Origin: Azoarcus sp031555955
GTDB taxonomy: Bacteria; Pseudomonadota; Gammaproteobacteria; Burkholderiales; Rhodocyclaceae
DNA: 7,705 nt
Reading direction: 5' to 3'
Assembly: GCA_031555955.1 (NCBI GenBank)
Contig: JAVBTY010000043.1
Span: forward strand, 1-7,705
The notes beneath the pieces are model-generated. The model saw only the letters and a list, made by a program, of their open reading frames with translations, ran no database searches and was not told the origin of the DNA. Of the stretch, positions 7,482 through 7,705 are shown piece by piece. The translations under genes and the position numbers were made by a program. How positions within the stretch are numbered: the stretch's first letter is position 1; every line of letters starts with the position of its first letter.

Positions 7482-7546
7482 CCGCCTTTTCAGACCGGTC
7501 CGAACGGCTGCAGACACCACGCAGCCCGCCACCGGCAGAAACACTA
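7482..7546. other. uvrA 3' flank up to the insertion sequence
   Basis: This 65-bp remnant lies between the uvrA stop codon and the insertion sequence end. It holds a palindrome GACCGGTC (7493-7500) and a perfect 6-bp stem, GGCTGC (7506-7511) with GCAGCC (7521-7526), around a 9-nt loop. No T-run follows the stem, so it is at best a weak terminator for uvrA. No gene is seen. Confidence 0.45.
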
Positions 7547-7705
7547 GGGCGTGTTCACAGTAGCCAGATATAGGCACCAGCGAGATGCAGGAAGGCGTTG
7601 AATCGATTGGCAAGTTTGTCGTATCGGGTTGCGATACGGCGGAACTGCTTGAGGCGATTGAAGAATCGCTCGACGAGGTTTCGTGCCTTGTAGCGGTGCC
7701 AGTCG
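7547..7705 (-). mobile_element. IS5-family insertion sequence, one end only (continues beyond the window)
   Basis: The element runs off the right edge, so only the end next to the transposase C-terminus is visible. Its terminal repeat appears to start GGGCGTGTTCACAG at 7547. The preceding bases form CTAG (7544-7547), which fits the short TA-centred target sites of IS5-family elements. The exact boundary could be 7547 (TA duplication) or 7548 (CTAG duplication). The other end and the duplicated target would be needed to fix it. Confidence 0.8.
7555..7705 (-). CDS. IS5-family transposase, C-terminal 49 residues (N-terminus outside window)
   Basis: The minus strand is open from the window edge to TGA at 7557-7555. 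The visible end, beginning DWHRYKARNLVERFFNRLK, contains the full Y-(2)-R-(3)-E-(6)-K signature of IS4/IS5-type DDE transposases. The E in LVERFF is the last catalytic acidic residue of the DDE triad. The remainder (FRRIATRYDKLANRF, ending AYIWLL) is typical of the IS427-like branch of the IS5 family. The stop codon lies inside the terminal repeat, common for compact insertion sequences. Transcription runs toward the uvrA 3' end, so the two genes converge. Whether the transposase is intact upstream cannot be seen. The subgroup is from memory of family sequences, not a search. Confidence 0.88.
   Translation of the reverse strand, partial: DWHRYKARNLVERFFNRLKQFRRIATRYDKLANRFNAFLHLAGAYIWLL

Noticed and set aside
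7506..7526. GC-rich hairpin as a uvrA rho-independent terminator.
   Set aside because: The stem is only six pairs and the bases after it are GC-rich with no T-run.
1..7705. tRNA, rRNA, CRISPR arrays, prophage or toxin-antitoxin genes.
   Set aside because: No cloverleaf, regularly spaced direct repeats, or small paired gene modules were seen; nearly all the sequence is accounted for by five genes.

Overview
The window is 7.7 kb of GC-rich (roughly 60%) proteobacterial chromosome. The protein sequences and the order uvrA / MFS transporter / ssb suggest a betaproteobacterium. That placement comes from remembered gene order and general similarity, not from a search. Nothing points to a plasmid or phage. 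The only mobile DNA is the end of an insertion sequence at the right edge.

Layout, left to right. Positions 1-2666 (minus strand, C-terminus cut by the window edge) hold a large cytosolic signalling protein with two receiver domains, two PAS domains, a GGDEF domain and an EAL domain, predicted to make and/or break cyclic di-GMP. Positions 2803-3294 (minus) encode the single-stranded DNA-binding protein SSB. Positions 3354-4562 (minus) encode a 12-segment major facilitator superfamily transporter of the YajR type. Positions 4659-7481 (plus) encode a complete 940-residue UvrA, the damage sensor of nucleotide excision repair. Positions 7555-7705 (minus) are the last 49 codons of an IS5-family transposase, and its terminal repeat begins near 7547.

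uvrA and the transporter gene diverge from a short AT-rich promoter region (about 4600-4658). The transporter and ssb run in the same direction with a 59-bp gap and may be co-transcribed, although ssb has its own strong ribosome binding site and a hairpin lies between them. The signalling gene follows ssb after 136 bp, on the same strand. UvrA and SSB both work in DNA repair and replication. The transporter and the cyclic di-GMP protein have no evident functional link to them. No LexA box of the CTGT-N8-ACAG type is visible in front of uvrA.

I see no convincing previously undescribed system here. The points most worth a second look are the six-domain signalling protein, whose first receiver looks partly degenerate while its cyclase and phosphodiesterase motifs look intact, the hairpins in the two intergenic gaps flanking ssb, and the insertion sequence just behind uvrA.
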